From: Trifolium pratense | Lineage: Eukaryota; Streptophyta; Magnoliopsida; Fabales; Fabaceae | DNA: 64,000 nt | Assembly (NCBI RefSeq): GCF_020283565.1 | Contig: NC_060059.1 | Coordinates: forward strand, 3,355,501 to 3,419,500 | Direction: 5' to 3' | In this document: piece by piece, positions 1 to 11,814 of the stretch | Layout of the letters: each line of letters begins with the position of its first letter | Position numbering within the stretch: position 1 is the first letter of the stretch | Notes under the pieces: model-generated | Databases searched by the model: none | Told to the model about the DNA's origin: nothing | The model's input: the letters and a program-made list of their open reading frames with translations, nothing else | Translations under genes and position numbers: made by a program

Positions 1-2246
1 CATCAAGCTGTAGTTTTCACAGCCTGAAAAGGGGTTACCTAGGTAGTCAATCTCAGATAGTGGCGGAGTGGCCGACCCCAAAAGTTATGGAAACAAAGAA
101 GCCCAAGTCTTTAAGACTTAAAGTAACCAAACAGAAAGGTGAAAAACAAAAATAAAGAAAATAGCAACAAAACAGAGAGGTTGGAAGAAGAAAAAAAACC
201 AAAAAAGTCATATTAAAAAAATAAAAGAAGATAAGTAAGAGACTGGAAACCGGGAAGAGGAGAAAACAAGATTCCGGTGGCATGCGGAAGCTGGACGGCG
301 ATGGCGCTCTGCTGGCACGCAAAACATGGGATGCAGGAAACTCACAGAAGAGGGAAGACAGATGTTCTGGGCGAACACAGAGATGAGGACTAAGGTTCGT
401 GTGTGAAAAAGCTAAATTACCCCGATAGCATTTTAAAAAGTAAGGGCAATCTGGTTTTTCCCCAGACAAATCACATGCGCGTTTGTGAAACCCGCTACGC
501 AGCCTGCAAACATGCAGAGGACGGCTGTGACTTCAATACTTGCCGCGCCGAACCACTCTACCGCGGGCAGCCACTGCGCTACCACGCTCTGCGAACCACC
601 ACTATTGACTAGCTAGATCAAAACTAAAACATGTTTCAAAATATTGCACTTACAACACTGATATCTGTAGTGAATTATGCATGGCTCAAAAAGATAGCTG
701 AAGCAGAAAACTGAACGGGGGACACGTCTATATTTAAGTGAATGCTCTTAAATCAATTAATTTCACCATTACCTCTTTTCAATTTCATTATCTAAGAAAA
801 ATGCTCATCTTAAAATATTAGCCTTGCCTCATTTGTTACCTACTGAAATTGGAACCCTGGGGATCCACATAAATACCTGCAGGCCTACAACAATAAACTC
901 AAATCATAGAGGATAAAAATCAACATAAAAAATTTCTTTCTTCTGGACATGACTCGGAAGGCCAGACTTGTTAGGCATGACTAAGGCAAAAGAAAGAAGT
1001 GTAGAAAACACAAATCTTGTTAATTAGGCAACTAGGCATTACTTTATGGTTGGCACTCCAGCCTTTTCAAATAATAAGTATTTCAGCTTCCGAATTTTCA
1101 CAACAGAATGTTATACTTCAGCTACTTGTTTTAAATGCAGGAAAACATGCATTGTTTCTACTTTCTAATGAGAAAAATGCCATCCTTATACCAACTAGCT
1201 TACATCATATTGAAGTTTTTCAGATAAAAATAATAAGGGAAATCAATATTGCAGAATTTAGTCATGTGAATAGAGGTACTGCTGGTTACTAACACAATTG
1301 GACTTACGACATATGTGCATGTGGTCAAACATAAAAATTGAAATTTTGAAGTATTTTCCCATATTTAAGCAGAAAAAAACACGGGCATAGGTATATATAT
1401 GGTTGAGGTTTCTTTTCGATAGAGGTTTAAGCAAATGTAAGTAGCTAACATGAGATATAAGACAACAATCAATCAATCCTCTTCAAAGTCAATGAATGGA
1501 TAGTTGTCATCTTCTTCAATAGAGTGGCCAACTAACTGGTTTCAAACGTAAGTAACAAACTAAAATATAGACAAATAAAATATAAAATATGAAAGACAGA
1601 AAGAGCTTCCAATGTTTGCAAACTCGGTTGACAGGAGAGGAGTGTCTCCACTCAGGTACCAGATATAGACTTTAAAGATTAACCGTGTTATCATACATCC
1701 AAACAGCATCTAAGCTCGAAGAAAATAATTTCTGAATTGATAACAATTTTGATAACACCAGAGAAAACAGCTTTGCAGCTAGACAATGACCAAGAACCAA
1801 ATATGCAATTCAATAGTAGCAAACTGAAGGGAAAAAACGAACAAAACATGAATTAGATAAGTTCAATATGATAAACACCATAATTTCAACAAGAAATTGT
1901 GTGGATGACTAATTCGGTACACCACGCACAAAATCCCTTGTTTAAGCTTAATATTCATCTTAACAACAAGTCTCAATTTTCTTTCTTCTTGCTGAAATAA
2001 AGTCAAAATACAAAACTAAACTATTATTCAAGATACTTTCTCCAACAATCCAATAAGATCATATGAAAGTACCCCGAACCCCTAACAAAAAACATAACAA
2101 GAACCAACTTTTCTAATCGATTCACTTGAATAAATATGTTTCATACTACATCATATAAAATGTTAGAAACCCATTTGAAATCATCAAAACCTTCAGCAAT
2201 TAAACCTAAATAATTATTCTTCTAAACTTTGATTGTGAATTCTCGA
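1..2246. other. Left-edge region without a supportable gene
   Basis: No open frame here shows a recognisable domain. The longest (53-469, minus) is low-complexity and hydrophobic, with Phe/Leu/Ser runs expected from translating purine-rich DNA. A short stretch at 1477-1536 reads on the minus strand as an acidic tail (ends DNYPFIDFEED, then TGA) behind a possible acceptor, but no partner exon can be joined to it. The last few hundred bases are probably 3' untranslated sequence of the isomerase gene. Confidence 0.5.
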
Positions 2247-3053
2247 CTACTTATTCTTCACCGTTAACCCGAGTTCACCTGCAACAATAACAGTAGTAGC
2301 CATATCCAAAAACATTCCATGCTCAACAACACCAGCAATATTGAGAATTGCATCACTTGCAACCTTCAAATCACCAATACTCTTTTCAAAATACAAATCA
2401 ACAATATAATTCCCATTATCAGTAACATAAGGTTCTTTCTTTTCACCAAAAGTTCTAAGCTTTGCAACACAACCAGATTCATCAAACAGATTCTGAAGCC
2501 TACCAGCAGTAAATTTCCAACAAAACCTAATAACTTCAACAGGCATAGCTAAACCGCTACCACCTAAATAGTTAACCAATTTTGACTCATCAACAATACA
2601 AACAAATTTCTTACATGCACCTTCCACCATTTTCTCTCTCAAAAGTGACCCACCACGACCTTTCACCAAATTCAGATAAGGATCAACTTCATCAGCACCA
2701 TCAATTGCAAGATCAACAACAGGGTGAGAATCTAGATCCGAAAGAGGGATCCCTAACGAAACAGCTTGTTCATGGGTTTTCGTTGAAGTGGGTATACCAA
2801 TGATGTTTTTCAGCTTTCCTTGACGGAGAAGCTCCCCGATTCGGTCCACGGCGTGTTTTGCCGTTGAACCGGTTCCGAGTCCGAGAACCATGCCGGATTC
2901 AACGTATTCAACCGCTTTGTATGCGGCGATTTTCTTCAAATCGTCTTGGGTGAGGATAACGGAAACGGATGAAGAAGGTGAGGAAGGTATGAGGAGACCG
3001 GCTTCCATGGCGGCTTTTGCGGAGGAGATGAAATGGGGGCAAGGAATGGCCAT
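2247..3053 (-). CDS. RPI: Ribose-5-phosphate isomerase (RpiA type), intronless
   Basis: This 268-residue protein interconverts ribose 5-phosphate and ribulose 5-phosphate, a step of the non-oxidative pentose phosphate pathway. The RpiA signatures are in order: GLGTGSTA (phosphate loop, about residues 58-65), DLAIDGADEVD with the two catalytic-region aspartates (about 114-124), KGRGGSLLREK (about 131-141) and VEHGMF near the C terminus. Length matches plant cytosolic RPI proteins. The first 30 residues are Ser/Pro-rich and could be a weak targeting sequence, but no clear transit peptide is seen, so a cytosolic RPI2/RSW10-like enzyme is most likely. The start is the first ATG after a TATA box at 3321-3330 and leads into the conserved domain without interruption. 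The next gene on this strand is the PILS2-type carrier 4.7 kb away, matching the neighbourhood recalled for Arabidopsis At1g71100/At1g71090. Confidence 0.96.
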   Translation of the reverse strand: MAIPCPHFISSAKAAMEAGLLIPSSPSSSVSVILTQDDLKKIAAYKAVEYVESGMVLGLGTGSTAKHAVDRIGELLRQGKLKNIIGIPTSTKTHEQAVSLGIPLSDLDSHPVVDLAIDGADEVDPYLNLVKGRGGSLLREKMVEGACKKFVCIVDESKLVNYLGGSGLAMPVEVIRFCWKFTAGRLQNLFDESGCVAKLRTFGEKKEPYVTDNGNYIVDLYFEKSIGDLKVASDAILNIAGVVEHGMFLDMATTVIVAGELGLTVKNK

Positions 3054-3320
3054 TTTGGGTTTGACGGTGGTGGTGGTTGCGGCGGCGGTGGAGGCAAGAG
3101 TGTATTGAAGGGAATGAAAAATTAATTGAAAGTTATAAGCTATTTATTATTAATTAATTGAATTGGGATGCTAAAAAATTATGAAGAGAAAAATCTGAGA
3201 AGATAAGTTTAGGGTATAAGGTTTAAAGATGTGGTGGTGAAGGAATGGGTGAAAATTGATAGGGTTTTAAGATTATATTAGATTAGAAGAGAAGGGTTGA
3301 GGATTGTTTGGCTGCGGGGT

Positions 3321-3330
3321 TATTTATATA
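3321..3330 (-). promoter_or_regulatory. TATA box of the RPI gene
   Basis: TATATAAATA on the minus strand, about 270 bases before the RPI start codon. The intervening leader contains no earlier ATG that opens a long frame. Confidence 0.6.
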
Positions 3331-3879
3331 GGAAAAGGGGGAAGAATGAGAATAAGCACTTATTTTGTGTTTGTTTGTTACAATTCAAACACTGCGTTTG
3401 TTTTGAAGTAAAAATTGACGCGTTTCGCGCGGTCTCGGATCTTTATTCTCCAATCCAAAATCTCATTGGACTATAGTATAGCACACGCAAAAAAATATTT
3501 TTTGTTATTCCATTTTATAAAATAAGTATATTTAATTTTAAATTTTTATACATATATTTTTAAAATGTTGTGTAACAACTGATATAACAAAAGTGTATCA
3601 TGATGTGGAATGACATATTTTAGTAGGAGTAAGAGATTACAGATCCCGTTAAGTTTGTTGAATCTTTAGGATCAATTTTTGCTATTTGGAGATTTAAATT
3701 GAACGATAAAAATTGATCTCTAATAAAAATAATAAATAAAAACTTGAACCTTTGATTTTTGGAGACCCTAGACCGTCAACATGTTTGCCCAGGCCTAGGG
3801 TCGGTCTTGAGGATCGGTTCTAACAATCTCTAATCATTATTTTTAACTGGTATATATGAGTAGGCATGGACTTGCCTTG

Positions 3880-4265
3880 AAAGTGTGTTGGGTGTGTTGG
3901 TAGTGTGGAATCTTCTATCCATCTCTTTTTGCATTGTCCAAGTGCTATGATGGTGTGGTACAAGATCTTTCGGTGGCTAGGTGTGGTGATTGTCATTCCT
4001 CCATCTCTCTTTTTGCTTTTTGAGGTTTTGAGAGGTTTCGCAAGAAATGCGAAGAATCGTTAAGGCTTCTTATTGATTTGACATGCTACTCTTTGGTGTT
4101 TATGAAATGCGATGAATAGTTTGATCTTTGTAAGTGGTTCCTTCGTTCTGAAGGTCATTGTTGATGATGTTAAAATTTTGAGTTGGAAATGGTGTTTAGC
4201 AAAGACGGAAGTATCTCTGTATTTATTTTATGAGTGGACATGGGATCCCGGAGAGTGTCTCTTTC
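3880..4265 (+). mobile_element. LINE remnant (C-terminal part of non-LTR reverse transcriptase ORF)
   Basis: The translation contains the zinc-binding tail typical of plant L1-type ORF2 proteins: a Cys-rich start, then ESSIHLFLHCPSA and WYKIFRWLG. Further on come the terminal patterns VDDVKILSWKWCL and LFYEWTWDPGECL seen in legume LINEs. Stops and frame changes after about 4060 show the copy is dead. No poly(A) tail or target duplication was found, so it is an old internal fragment. Confidence 0.75.
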
Positions 4266-6760
4266 ATTGATTTCGAAGTGTTTTGATTGTTTGGGGGCTG
4301 CTAAGGTCGGTCTCGGGTTACTCCAATCCCAAAAGCCAAAAAATTTGTCGCAAGAAATTTGGATTATTTTTAAGGAGCACTGTCTTAATGACTAAAGTCG
4401 TAAGAAATTTGGATTATTTTTAATTTATTGGCCAAATTATAGATTACTGCTTTCGTCAAAAATAGAAAATTACTACTAAACAATTTAATAAAATTATGAA
4501 TTAAACTAAAGGTGACTTAATACAAAACCTTGGTTCAAATATATTTTTTCTCTTTATACTATTTGAATCTATGATGATAGTGGTCATTAAGCTAAATTCA
4601 TGGAGTATTTTACTAGTACAAAACAACACGCAACTTTTACAATAAACATGATTGGTCTTATTTAGCACTATGCACGCAACAAACATACAAAACGTGCACC
4701 AAAAGAACTGTTCAAACTTGCAAAAACTCTCAATAAAAGTTAGCTAACTACAAACTAGTAATTTTCACCCTATTAACAAATTAGTTTGTATAATTAATTT
4801 TTAATGAGTGTTTGATGAATTATCGACAATTTTTTAAGGATAAGGAAAAACTCAAATCAAAATAGTACTCATATTTTACGCTTGAAAGTTGGGCCTATGG
4901 CAGTGAATAAAAAAATGATCAACATAAACAAATATCGTTTTAGGATTGTAGTTTGAAATAGTTGTATGATTAACAAGGTTAATTACTTTCTAATTAAAGT
5001 ACTACTACAATTGATTGATTAATTAATCATTACTGTATGAACTTAAACACACTTTAAAGTTGACATAGCCCCAGGTCCCAAGCCATCATGCATGAATTAA
5101 GATCTGTATGGATGCATGAATTAATTGAGTTAAGAATATTCCACCAATAGTAAGTAGTCAACATTCAAAGTCTTTGGAAGGCTTCTTGCTAAGTTATCCT
5201 CTTTTTCGTACTTTAATTAATGACCAACAAAATTGATCGGTTACAAATAAATGAGCTCAATTCCTAACCAACAACTTGTATTTTTCAAATTCAATTTTTT
5301 TTTATAGACAAAATTCTTTATTCTTTGTACAGTGGCGTCCATTTATATACTAACTCCATGGAATAAAAAATAAAATAAAAATTGATATGTGGTGGCAAAC
5401 AAGGCATGAGACTTGTTGCTTTTGTTACCACCGAATCTCCGCATATCCCTTTTCAATGGATATCATATTTTTGTTTCTGTCATCATATTTTATTTTATTT
5501 GTTTGTAAAAAATTAAATATAATGGCATTTTTTCTTCCCTTTGCTAAATGAATATCTTTATTGCAATTGCAAATATTAATTTCTCTAATCAAATGTAATT
5601 GCACCAGATGAACCTCTTTTTAAAAGTTGATAGATTCTTAGAGGATGTTTGTTTCAAATTTGTTCATAGATCTATTAAAAAAAAACATCTGTTTGGTTAA
5701 GTTTAAATATTCTCTATTGAACTAGGAGAAATTATTCAAAATATAGAAAAGAAGAAGGGAATATATTTTTACCTAAAAAAAGGGAATATATTTTATGTGG
5801 TGGACATCGGATCCTTTTCCGATCCAACTTCAAGTCTATATCTTTGAGAGATTATGTGCTTTGAGATTAATCCGTAACAGTTTATATTAATCAAATCTCC
5901 AAAGCAGACAATTTCTCGAAAATATGGACTTAATGTGGGATTGGAATATTGACGCCGGCTATCGAAAAATACCCACATATGATCATGGGTCGACATCTTT
6001 TAGTCACTTAGCTTCAATTGAAAGCTACTGTTGCGGATACACCAAAATTTATAATACACATCAATGCAACTTCAATATTAATCAAGTGAAAAAAAATTAT
6101 GATCTTGGACTAGGATGAACAATCTTGTTATGGTTGAAATCATATGACAAAATTTATAGTATATCGGTATATTTTGACATTAAATTAATAAATCTTACCA
6201 TTAATTTAAGGGTCATGCTAACATGTAGTACTTTTAAGACACATTTTAAAATTACTTCAAATAATAATTTTATCTTAAAAAAATAAATATTTGACTTTTA
6301 AAATTATAAAATACACAAATTTCAATATAAAATTTCTTTACCGTGCAAAAAATAATTTACTTGTATATATGACCATTTGCACAACATCTTCTCATGATAG
6401 GTCCATGATTCGGCTGCGTAGCTAGTGTCGGTGGGTCACATTTTGTCATGTGGACCATGTTTGTTTATCTGCCATTTTCTGCGGTGCCCAAATAATACGT
6501 ACAAACATTGTGACTCTGATATTGGGAATCAGGTAATTGATCTAGGCATGGCATGGGCAAAAATTTGTGAAGGAAGAAACATTATCCATTATCTTATAGA
6601 TGTGCACATTTTAAATTGAATTTAATGTATCAAATTGAATTGTGTTATGTTTAATTATCAACTGCTAAAATATTTAGATTGCTCAAGTTCAAAATTCTTG
6701 CCAAAAAAGACCTCTTCAAGAGTTTAGAATAACTGAGGTAGTCAAATTATCCCTACTTGA
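4266..6760. other. AT-rich intergenic region
   Basis: Two and a half kilobases with no frame showing a known domain and no clear terminal repeats. Short frames at 5924-6118 and 6425-6619 have no coding signature. A fragment of the GACCTGGG-type SINE sequence may lie near 5069-5085. Confidence 0.5.
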
Positions 6761-7513
6761 GGAGAAGGTCAAATCCTTGCACAAGTCAAGCAAGTTGTGA
6801 AAGCAGGACAAGGAGTTATGGTTTTGGAAGAAACATCAGTGGTCTATGCAAGCATGCAATCATCGTCAGTAAAAGGGTGCAAACCGAGATCAACATTGCG
6901 ATCGGCGCAGTTACTGTGAGTTCGATTGTAGTCGAATTGGCTTCTAGTGGTTTGTTTCTAATTTTGTATGCTTGTAGTATGTGTAAAAAGTGTTTTTTGC
7001 CAGATGTAAAATGTGTTTTCTCGCGCGCTGCAGTTTTCAGCACATGTAATAGAATCATGAGGATTTCGGAGGGTCTTCCACATGAGCGGCCGTATAGGGC
7101 ACCAATTTTTTTACTTTGTGTGTGTGCGCGCGCGCGCGTGTGCATGCTTGCGTGCGTCCATGCATATTAAAATAAATAAATTATAATTATTATAACTAAA
7201 TTTTAAAATAAAGTTAACTCTTATGATCTTGATGTGAAATTTATTTGAAGAATTAAAATATATTTGATAAAATCGAGATATATGTTGTTGCTCTCTCTCA
7301 ACATCGTGCTTTATGAAGCGTTCAGAAGCTTCTTTTGACGATGCTAGAGTTTTGGTAATTGGGGCGGGGAAGATTGGGAAACTTGTGATCAAACATTTGG
7401 TTGCTAAAGGGTGTCGAAAATGGTTGTGAAAATGGTTGTTGTTAATAGAAGTGAAGAGAAAGTCAATGCTATAAGGGAATAGTTGAATGATGATGTTGAG
7501 ATAATGTCTTAGC
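6761..7513 (+). pseudogene. HEMA: Glutamyl-tRNA reductase (HEMA) pseudogene fragment
   Basis: Two blocks of a HEMA gene (NADPH-dependent glutamyl-tRNA reductase, first committed step of chloroplast tetrapyrrole synthesis) survive. Block 1, 6761-6949, encodes [18 protein letters not shown], then shifts frame into [14 protein letters not shown] and [13 protein letters not shown]. Block 2, 7326-7513, encodes [20 protein letters not shown] and VVNRSEEKVNAIRE, the dinucleotide-binding part. Lesions: a frameshift near 6815, a short duplication of the KMVV codons near 7415-7435, a Glu-to-TAG stop near 7481 and loss of both ends. The 376 bases between blocks have plausible intron borders, so this is a genomic duplicate and not a processed copy. 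Flanking sequence shows no HEMA homology. Confidence 0.88.
7117..7160. repeat. Alternating purine-pyrimidine tract (TG/CG)
   Basis: A run of TG and CG dinucleotides including an uninterrupted (CG)n core near 7127-7138. It lies in the intron-like spacer of the HEMA pseudogene. Such tracts can adopt Z-DNA; no function is implied here. Confidence 0.7.
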
Positions 7514-7725
7514 TGATAAGTAAAAATAAATAATACAACTATTTGTTCTATAAATATGAACTCACTTTTAGGAGATAAATCTCATTGACATGGGAAAACT
7601 ATTTCAAGAACAGTATGTTTAGGATTTATGACTTATGAGTTATGAACAATGACATTTTCATCCATAATCAGCACCAATATCATATGCAAAGCTAGAAAAA
7701 TCATATTTCTAAATATACAACAACT

Positions 7726-9078
7726 CTAAAGGTAATCAATTACTCTAAAGTAAATTATAATATACATAGAAAGAGAGGAAAGAGCAAACACATGTTGCCA
7801 AAATAGAACTGCTGAAGCTTCACTAACTGCATAACCTCTCAAGCTAGCAATTGCTCCTAACAAAATAGCACTTGGTGTTGTATACTGCAACAAAAGTACA
7901 AATCTAAACATAGCATCATTCTCAACCAGAAAATTCATCTTATCAGCCAATACAACAATTCCAATTCCTATAATAGGAAGCACCACAAGTCTTGCCACAA
8001 TTATCCCAATAGTAGTTCTAATTCCAAGTGTTGATTCATTTGGTCCTTCTGCTAACATACCCCCTAATATAAGCATCACACAAGGAACCATTGCACCAGC
8101 TAAAATTTCTAAACTATCTGTCATAAAAGACATTGGTGCATTGTCTCCAAAGAAAAATGTTTTTAATTGAGGCACTGTTCCAATTATAATAGCTAACAAA
8201 GATGCAATTGTTGGTGGTTGAAGTATATGATGAATTGGTGTTTGTTTAGCAACAATTCTTATCCTTCTAACAACTCTAGGCTCAGCTAAACACCTAATAG
8301 ACATAAGATTATTTTCATCACTTTCTTCATCGTCCATTATTCCCGATCCTGATGCAAAACTAGGATCGGGAATAGTGGATGAGGAAATACCGGAAATGCT
8401 TTTAAAGATTCTAGCAATAAACGGTGTCTTAGAATGTTGAGTTTCTTTATCTTCAATTCCGGGCCATTCGGCTTCTACAAGTAATGGTCTACTAATATCA
8501 TTAAGTATTGTTTCTTCTTGTTCTTCACTAATTTCACCTTCATTTTCAACAACCTCATAATACTCAAAAGGAGGTTCCATCATATGATGAACAAAAGTGT
8601 AAACAAGAATCACAGAAATCCATTGAGATAATGAAACATAAGCAACACCTCTTGAATTGCATTGTTTTCCAAAAGGGCTATTTTGAGTATGACAAACAGA
8701 TCCGACTACAGCAATGAGAAGATTACCGGTGTTTCCGAATCCCGTCATTATGATTGTGAATCTATTAAACCTTTGAGGTGGATGACATATAGTTACAACT
8801 ATGAATCCAAGCAAGCATCCAAAAAATGTACTAAGAAGTACATTAATTGGTATGAACCACCATTCCTTAAAATTCTCAAGAGTTATGCTTGAACCAAGTT
8901 CACTAAATATAAGGCAAGGTAAAAATAATGCAAATACAAGTTTACTTAGGAGTTTAAATGTGGCTTTGGGAATTAATTGCATTTTTGGATTTGCAAGAAG
9001 TAGTCCTATTAGTGTGAGGCAGATTAACTTCAATAAAGGTGGTAGAGCAGTTTGAATATCTTCAATGTTAGACCTCAT
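7726..9078 (-). CDS. PILS2: PIN-LIKES auxin transport facilitator, PILS2 type
   Basis: The 450-residue membrane protein belongs to the PILS family, which controls auxin retention at the endoplasmic reticulum. An N-terminal block of about five membrane spans (LPPLLKLICLTLIGLLLANP, SKLVFALFLPCLIF, FGNTGNLL) is joined by a hydrophilic loop containing SRPLLVEAEWPGIEDKETQ to a C-terminal block (HILQPPTIASLLAIIIGTVP, LILGGMLAEGPNESTLG, LLLQYTTPSAILLGAIASLR). The pattern and length follow Arabidopsis PILS2 closely, as recalled. The frame remains open upstream to 9186 without an ATG, but a TATA box lies at 9157-9166, so the ATG at 9078 (MRSNIEDI) is the start. No introns are needed. It sits beside RPI, as in Arabidopsis. 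Confidence 0.95.
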   Translation of the reverse strand: MRSNIEDIQTALPPLLKLICLTLIGLLLANPKMQLIPKATFKLLSKLVFALFLPCLIFSELGSSITLENFKEWWFIPINVLLSTFFGCLLGFIVVTICHPPQRFNRFTIIMTGFGNTGNLLIAVVGSVCHTQNSPFGKQCNSRGVAYVSLSQWISVILVYTFVHHMMEPPFEYYEVVENEGEISEEQEETILNDISRPLLVEAEWPGIEDKETQHSKTPFIARIFKSISGISSSTIPDPSFASGSGIMDDEESDENNLMSIRCLAEPRVVRRIRIVAKQTPIHHILQPPTIASLLAIIIGTVPQLKTFFFGDNAPMSFMTDSLEILAGAMVPCVMLILGGMLAEGPNESTLGIRTTIGIIVARLVVLPIIGIGIVVLADKMNFLVENDAMFRFVLLLQYTTPSAILLGAIASLRGYAVSEASAVLFWQHVFALSSLSMYIIIYFRVIDYL

Positions 9079-9156
9079 TTTACTATGAATTATAGCTACA
9101 AAGATTAAACTTAGGAAGATTATGCTAAGATTAATATAGTAAGACTTTGAGCATAT

Positions 9157-9166
9157 GTATATATAG
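9157..9166 (-). promoter_or_regulatory. TATA box of the PILS2-type gene
   Basis: CTATATATAC on the minus strand, 79 bases before the ATG at 9078. Its position excludes the longer upstream frame from the protein. Confidence 0.6.
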
Positions 9167-9186
9167 TGTAAATTTAATAGTAACAA

Positions 9187-11364
9187 AAAAGAAACTTATA
9201 GAAAATTGAGGATCCACTTTTGTGGAAAAAGGTGAAAAGCTTTCACGTTTGTTCTGCTGTGGCCAACTTTGTAAAGTTTAAATTCACAAAAAGCTTAACA
9301 ATATACAATGACTGTAGCATGAGAATTGATCTGAGTCTGCCATATGTTCATGTCTTCACAATCATTCGGTTGGGATTAATTAAATTAAAGTGTTATCAAC
9401 CATATTACCATACAAAACTTTATACATTTTCATGTTTTGTTTCTTTGGGAACGGTTAAGAACTGAATATTGGTGTGGGCTTCTGGCCCAACACGAGTAAC
9501 TGGGCTATGTTATTAATTAGTCTAGAAAATTTCGTATCCCCGTTTTTACTCACACCCCTCCAAAACACATTAACTACCCAAAATAAAGTACTGTATATGT
9601 TTCTTTCAAAAATCACACATCCCAACATACCATATTATTGGATCTTTCCAAAAATAAGAGTTCCGGTATGAATGTCCAAAAAATATCCGTTAATAATATT
9701 TGAAAAAGAAAATTGATTTTTAGTGATGAATTTTATTTGTTAGTAGAAATCAATTTTATTTTTAAAAAATCACTAAATTTAATTCAACCATATATTTCTA
9801 TAATTATGATTCAATATTGATTTGTTATTACCGCGTAACCTTTTCAGATATTAGCGTATTCGATTTAAGAAAAATGGCATGGCTTGGTAGACATAGTTTC
9901 AAACCCACTTAATTTTTGTTGGTTTTAACCGTTAGATTACTGGGGGAAGGAGTTTTAGTAATCTAGAATTCAGCTCTTAGATAGGTAAAACTTGATCAAT
10001 AATTACTTTTTTCTAATAGACCATCTAATCTAATTCAGTAATCAGTTCTGACATCAAGTAGTTTCCTCTCAATTGCAGTTGCGGGGAATCGACTTGTGAT
10101 CCTCCCTATCAAATTTCGTGTGTCAATCACGAACCAACTAACTATTGATTATTCATTTTATTTTTTTTAATTTTTTTTATTTAATATAAACACTCCATTT
10201 GAAAATATTGGAGTATATCGGTTTCAATAAGGACAGATGCACTGGTAGTGCATTGAGGACCCAAGCCCCCACACAATAAATCAAAACTTATATTATAGTA
10301 CTATAAACTAGGAACTATTCTATATTTTTTCAATCCACATAAAATCTTACTAGACTTACTATAACTTATAATTATTTCTCTTTTATCAGATATAATAATT
10401 GTGTTACAAGATTTTTGTTATTAGGTTATCCACTATTTATTTTTATGTACAAAATTAAACGGTGTTAAGCGTAAAAAAATGTGTAGAGAAATCTTACATT
10501 ACAAGTGAGTTGACATGAATATTAATTTATAAAGACTCTTTTAACCTTACAAAACAATTTTAAATGGTTGAATTAAACGCAACTCTGGATTCTAGTCTCT
10601 AATTCTAAGAGGAAAAATACCTTCAATTATTCAAAAAAAATTATGTGAGATCCCCCACTTCGTTGTATACTCTGATCAGCGTACCTTCGCTCGTAATGTG
10701 CTCAAAAAAGGGATACCCCACTTCGTTTGGAAATGAATGAATACCATAAAAATAGAAATGAAGGAAGATGAAAGAAAAAGCAAATGCATGAAGTGGGAGG
10801 AACATATTACATGATGTAGGTGAAAAGACAAGTCGTGTGCACGAAAAATGATTCCCTTGAATTCTTAAATCAATCATAAGTACAGATATCACCAAGATTG
10901 AGTGAGTGACACTGCCTCATGCATAAGTCATCATCTACAACAACAACATCAATGGCTAGCTACAAATAACATCAAATTATCGACATGCAAAAAATGTACT
11001 TGTTCTTTTTCCTTTATTAAAAGCCCGTTAATTAATTAAGTAGGACTAAATAAACTACTATGTTCTCATCTCAGTTCCCACCAAAATGAATGCTAGGTGA
11101 TGGAACTTGACTTTTATAGCTAATAGATATTATTAATAATAATCGGTCTTTGTATAAAATGAATAGAAGTTGGAAAAAACACAACTATAAAACAAAGGTG
11201 TCACCACCTAGTAGAGGTTTACTTCTAATTTCATTTTTAGAAGAACACTTCTCAGCCTTCAGACCACAAAAGCGGACAATCAACTCGACCCAAAAAGATG
11301 TCACTAGACTCTAACTCCCGATCTCGAATCAAAAGTGATCGGCCCATCGAAATCCAGAAAGCAG
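9187..11364. other. Intergenic region between PILS2 and the solo LTR
   Basis: AT-rich sequence with no supportable coding region. Frames at 9220-9465 and 9474-9671 lack domain content and have no promoter or intron context. Confidence 0.5.
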
Positions 11365-11814
11365 TGTTGGGGTTGATTGCAATGTAAGTCCCACATTGCT
11401 AATGAAAGAAAAAAAAAATCAAAGAAATTATATTTGAGAAGTCCCACATTGCTTAGAAAAGTGAAGAGTGGATGAGCTCGATGCTATATAAAGAGACCAC
11501 GAGTTCTTTGTTTCATCGCACCAGTCAGTATCACTTTAAGCTTATATCTGACTTTTTTTTTCTTTCTCTTGTACTCTTTTGTTAAGTGTTGTGAGATGTA
11601 GTTAGGTATTTGCTTTGGAGAGTGTGAGTGTACTAGGGGCCGATGTAAGGTTGAGAGTAATCTATGTGTTGTAACAATTTTCACATAGTGATATTTTCTG
11701 GTTGTCGGTTTTGACAACGGCCGTTGTTTTTTCTCCAGTTTTAGAGTTTCCACGTTATATTTTTGTGTTGTTGATTCTGTTCATTTATTTTCTCTATGCC
11801 TGTTTTTCCCAACA
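11365..11814 (+). mobile_element. Solo LTR, Ty1-copia-like, with 5-bp target duplication
   Basis: The 450-bp sequence begins TGTTGGG and ends CCCAACA and is flanked on both sides by AGCAG (11360-11364 and 11815-11819). It contains a TATA box (CTATATAAAG, near 11483) and the TTTTCTCC...GTTTCCACG stretch common in legume copia LTR leaders. Two copies of GTCCCACATTGCT lie in the U3 part. No internal region or second LTR is present, so the element was removed by LTR-LTR recombination. The superfamily is inferred from style. Confidence 0.85.

Noticed and set aside
53..469. 138-codon open frame at the left edge
   Set aside because: Low-complexity hydrophobic translation of purine-rich DNA with no domain, promoter or splice context.
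1477..1540. Possible terminal exon ending in an acidic tail on the minus strand
   Set aside because: Reads well for 20 codons behind an acceptor-like site, but no upstream exon fits between it and the RPI gene.
6816..7392. Minus-strand ORFs opposite the HEMA fragment
   Set aside because: They are antisense shadows of the pseudogene and of the TG/CG tract.
9079..9186. 36-residue N-terminal extension of the PILS2-type protein
   Set aside because: It begins with a non-ATG codon and overlaps the TATA box.
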